Assembly (NCBI GenBank): GCA_013400975.1 | Contig: WBMZ01011578.1 | Location: 17,501 to 81,500, forward strand | From: Atrichornis clamosus | Taxonomy: Eukaryota > Chordata > Aves > Passeriformes > Menuridae | DNA: 64,000 bases | Reading direction: 5' to 3' | Shown: piece after piece, positions 62,943 to 64,000 of the stretch | How positions within the stretch are numbered: the first letter of the stretch is position 1 | Layout: each line of letters starts with the position of its first letter | The notes under the pieces: generated by a model | Database searches by the model: none | Told to the model about the DNA's origin: nothing | Seen by the model: the letters and a program-made list of their open reading frames with translations, nothing else | Program-made: the position numbers and the translations under genes

Positions 62943-63230
62943 CCACAGGGGGCACACTTCTGTTCAGGAAAGGCTTTTTGTGCTGTGAAATACTCTGCAG
63001 ATTGAATGAGTAACAGTGAAGAAACTTCTGCAAAAAGGCCACAGGGGGCACACTTCTGTTCAGGAAAGGCTTTTTGTGCTGTGAAATACTCTGCAGATTG
63101 AATGAGTAACAGTGAAGAAACTTCTGCAAAAAGGCCACAGGAGGCACACTTCTGTTCAGGAAAGGCTTTTTGTGCTGTGAAATACTCTGCAGATTGAATG
63201 AGTAACAGTGAAGAAACTTCTGCAAAAAGG
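62943..63230. repeat. 96-bp tandem repeat, three copies
   Basis: Copies start at 62943, 63039 and 63135 with CCACAGG. Copies one and two are identical. Copy three differs by one base (A instead of G at 63142). The period is divisible by three, so open frames run through all copies on the minus strand (32 residues per unit). Near-identity implies a very recent expansion. There is no spacer/repeat structure as in CRISPR and no gene context. Confidence 0.95.
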
Positions 63231-64000
63231 CCAGAGTATCTGAGGCCAAAACATGTTTTCATCCTCTTTCGAAGTATCAGAGGAACAGAGTGAGCTTAGA
63301 TGGTTCTCTTTCCAACGTTTTGTATTTGGTAGGCCAGGATATGTCACATCCACGTGATATAAGCTTGGGAGCACCTTAAGCACCAAGTATCTGAGATGCT
63401 CACAATCCTTGAGCTACAGGCAAGATGCAAACTTCAGGAAAAATTACTGGGAAGGAGCCTGATGAATTCTGAGTGCACACAGATAGCAATGGAGGCATCT
63501 GGAACCACACAGCCTGACTGATATTTCAACACAAGTCCTACCTTGACCAAGCATTCCTGATGTCACATCTGCAGGTGAAGGATGCTCACACACTATATAG
63601 AACTTATTCCCGAATTGAGCATGTATGCACATTGCAATTAGAACACTATCACCTGCTGTTTAATCCTATTTCCATGTCTGCATATCACTTTCATCTCTGT
63701 TTTGGAGTAAATCTACTCAAGTCTTCACCATGAAGCATTATATGATAATATATGAAGGTTCTGTTTATTTTATCAGTTTTTAAAAGGTATCAAACAAATG
63801 TGTACAAAACTCACTTTAAAAAAAGATGACATTATATTTTTAGATGTAGTAACAATGTTTAACAAATAGCCTTCATGTGAAACATGAAATAGTGCCAAAT
63901 TTATATTCACTACATAAACCCCTAATCTCAGCACTTTCTAAAAAAGAATTTAATTAATTTCTTTTCTTAATTACAAAAGCAAACAGACTTATAATGAATG

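Larger units (their letters stand above)
57523..64000 (-). other. LRBA: LRBA intron, at least 6.5 kb, open at the window edge
   Basis: It contains an old CR1 tail (57805-57865), an AAT microsatellite with one N, and a 96-bp x3 tandem repeat (62943-63230). I searched for further exons with acceptor, donor and family-like peptide and found none. A 95-codon minus-strand frame at 62155-62442 is unassigned. Confidence 0.75.

Noticed and set aside
62943..63230. CRISPR-like array
   Set aside because: The units are head-to-tail 96-bp copies without spacers, in a vertebrate genome.
1..64000. Nested MAB21L2 gene, which lies in an LRBA intron in other vertebrates
   Set aside because: It is a single-exon gene of about 359 codons and would appear as one long frame. 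No such frame exists on either strand, so it must lie in another LRBA intron outside the window.

Overview
The window is a stretch of bird nuclear DNA. It is AT-rich, has no long open frame with a recognisable product, and carries several CR1 LINE 3' ends (the characteristic avian non-LTR retrotransposon) and one solo long terminal repeat of avian endogenous-retrovirus type. Species cannot be fixed from the sequence alone.

The only gene I can support is on the minus strand. Six short exons read from high to low coordinates (57522-57444, 57183-57050, 54861-54800, 35775-35711, 24544-24436, 202-36). All have GT-AG borders and compatible codon phases, and they join into one uninterrupted frame of about 205 codons. 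The peptide matches, as I remember the family, the conserved segment of the neurobeachin/LRBA family just before the PH-like and BEACH domains. Residues that differ between the two paralogues (for example [25 protein letters not shown]) favour LRBA over NBEA. LRBA is a very large BEACH-WD40 scaffold involved in vesicle trafficking. Its earlier exons lie beyond position 64000 and its PH-BEACH-WD40 exons lie below position 1.

Almost everything else is LRBA intron. From gene-downstream to gene-upstream the introns are 203-24435 (24.2 kb), 24545-35710 (11.2 kb), 35776-54799 (19.0 kb), 54862-57049 (2.2 kb), 57184-57443 (260 bp), and one running off the window from 57523. Insertions in them are: a solo LTR with intact 5-bp target-site duplications (5857-6805), antisense to the host gene; five CR1 3' fragments; a striking 83-nt near-perfect hairpin (7586-7668); smaller perfect hairpins; a recent 96-bp x3 tandem repeat (62943-63230); and trinucleotide microsatellites, one holding the single ambiguous base of the window (57962).

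I see no clear new biological system. The items most worth a second look are the 83-nt hairpin (MITE or microRNA precursor), the 96-bp tandem repeat, a strong unused splice acceptor followed by a phase-compatible 32-codon tail, and several intronic blocks whose texture suggests conserved non-coding enhancers. In other vertebrates LRBA introns surround MAB21L2, which is not in this window, so such enhancers could serve that neighbour.
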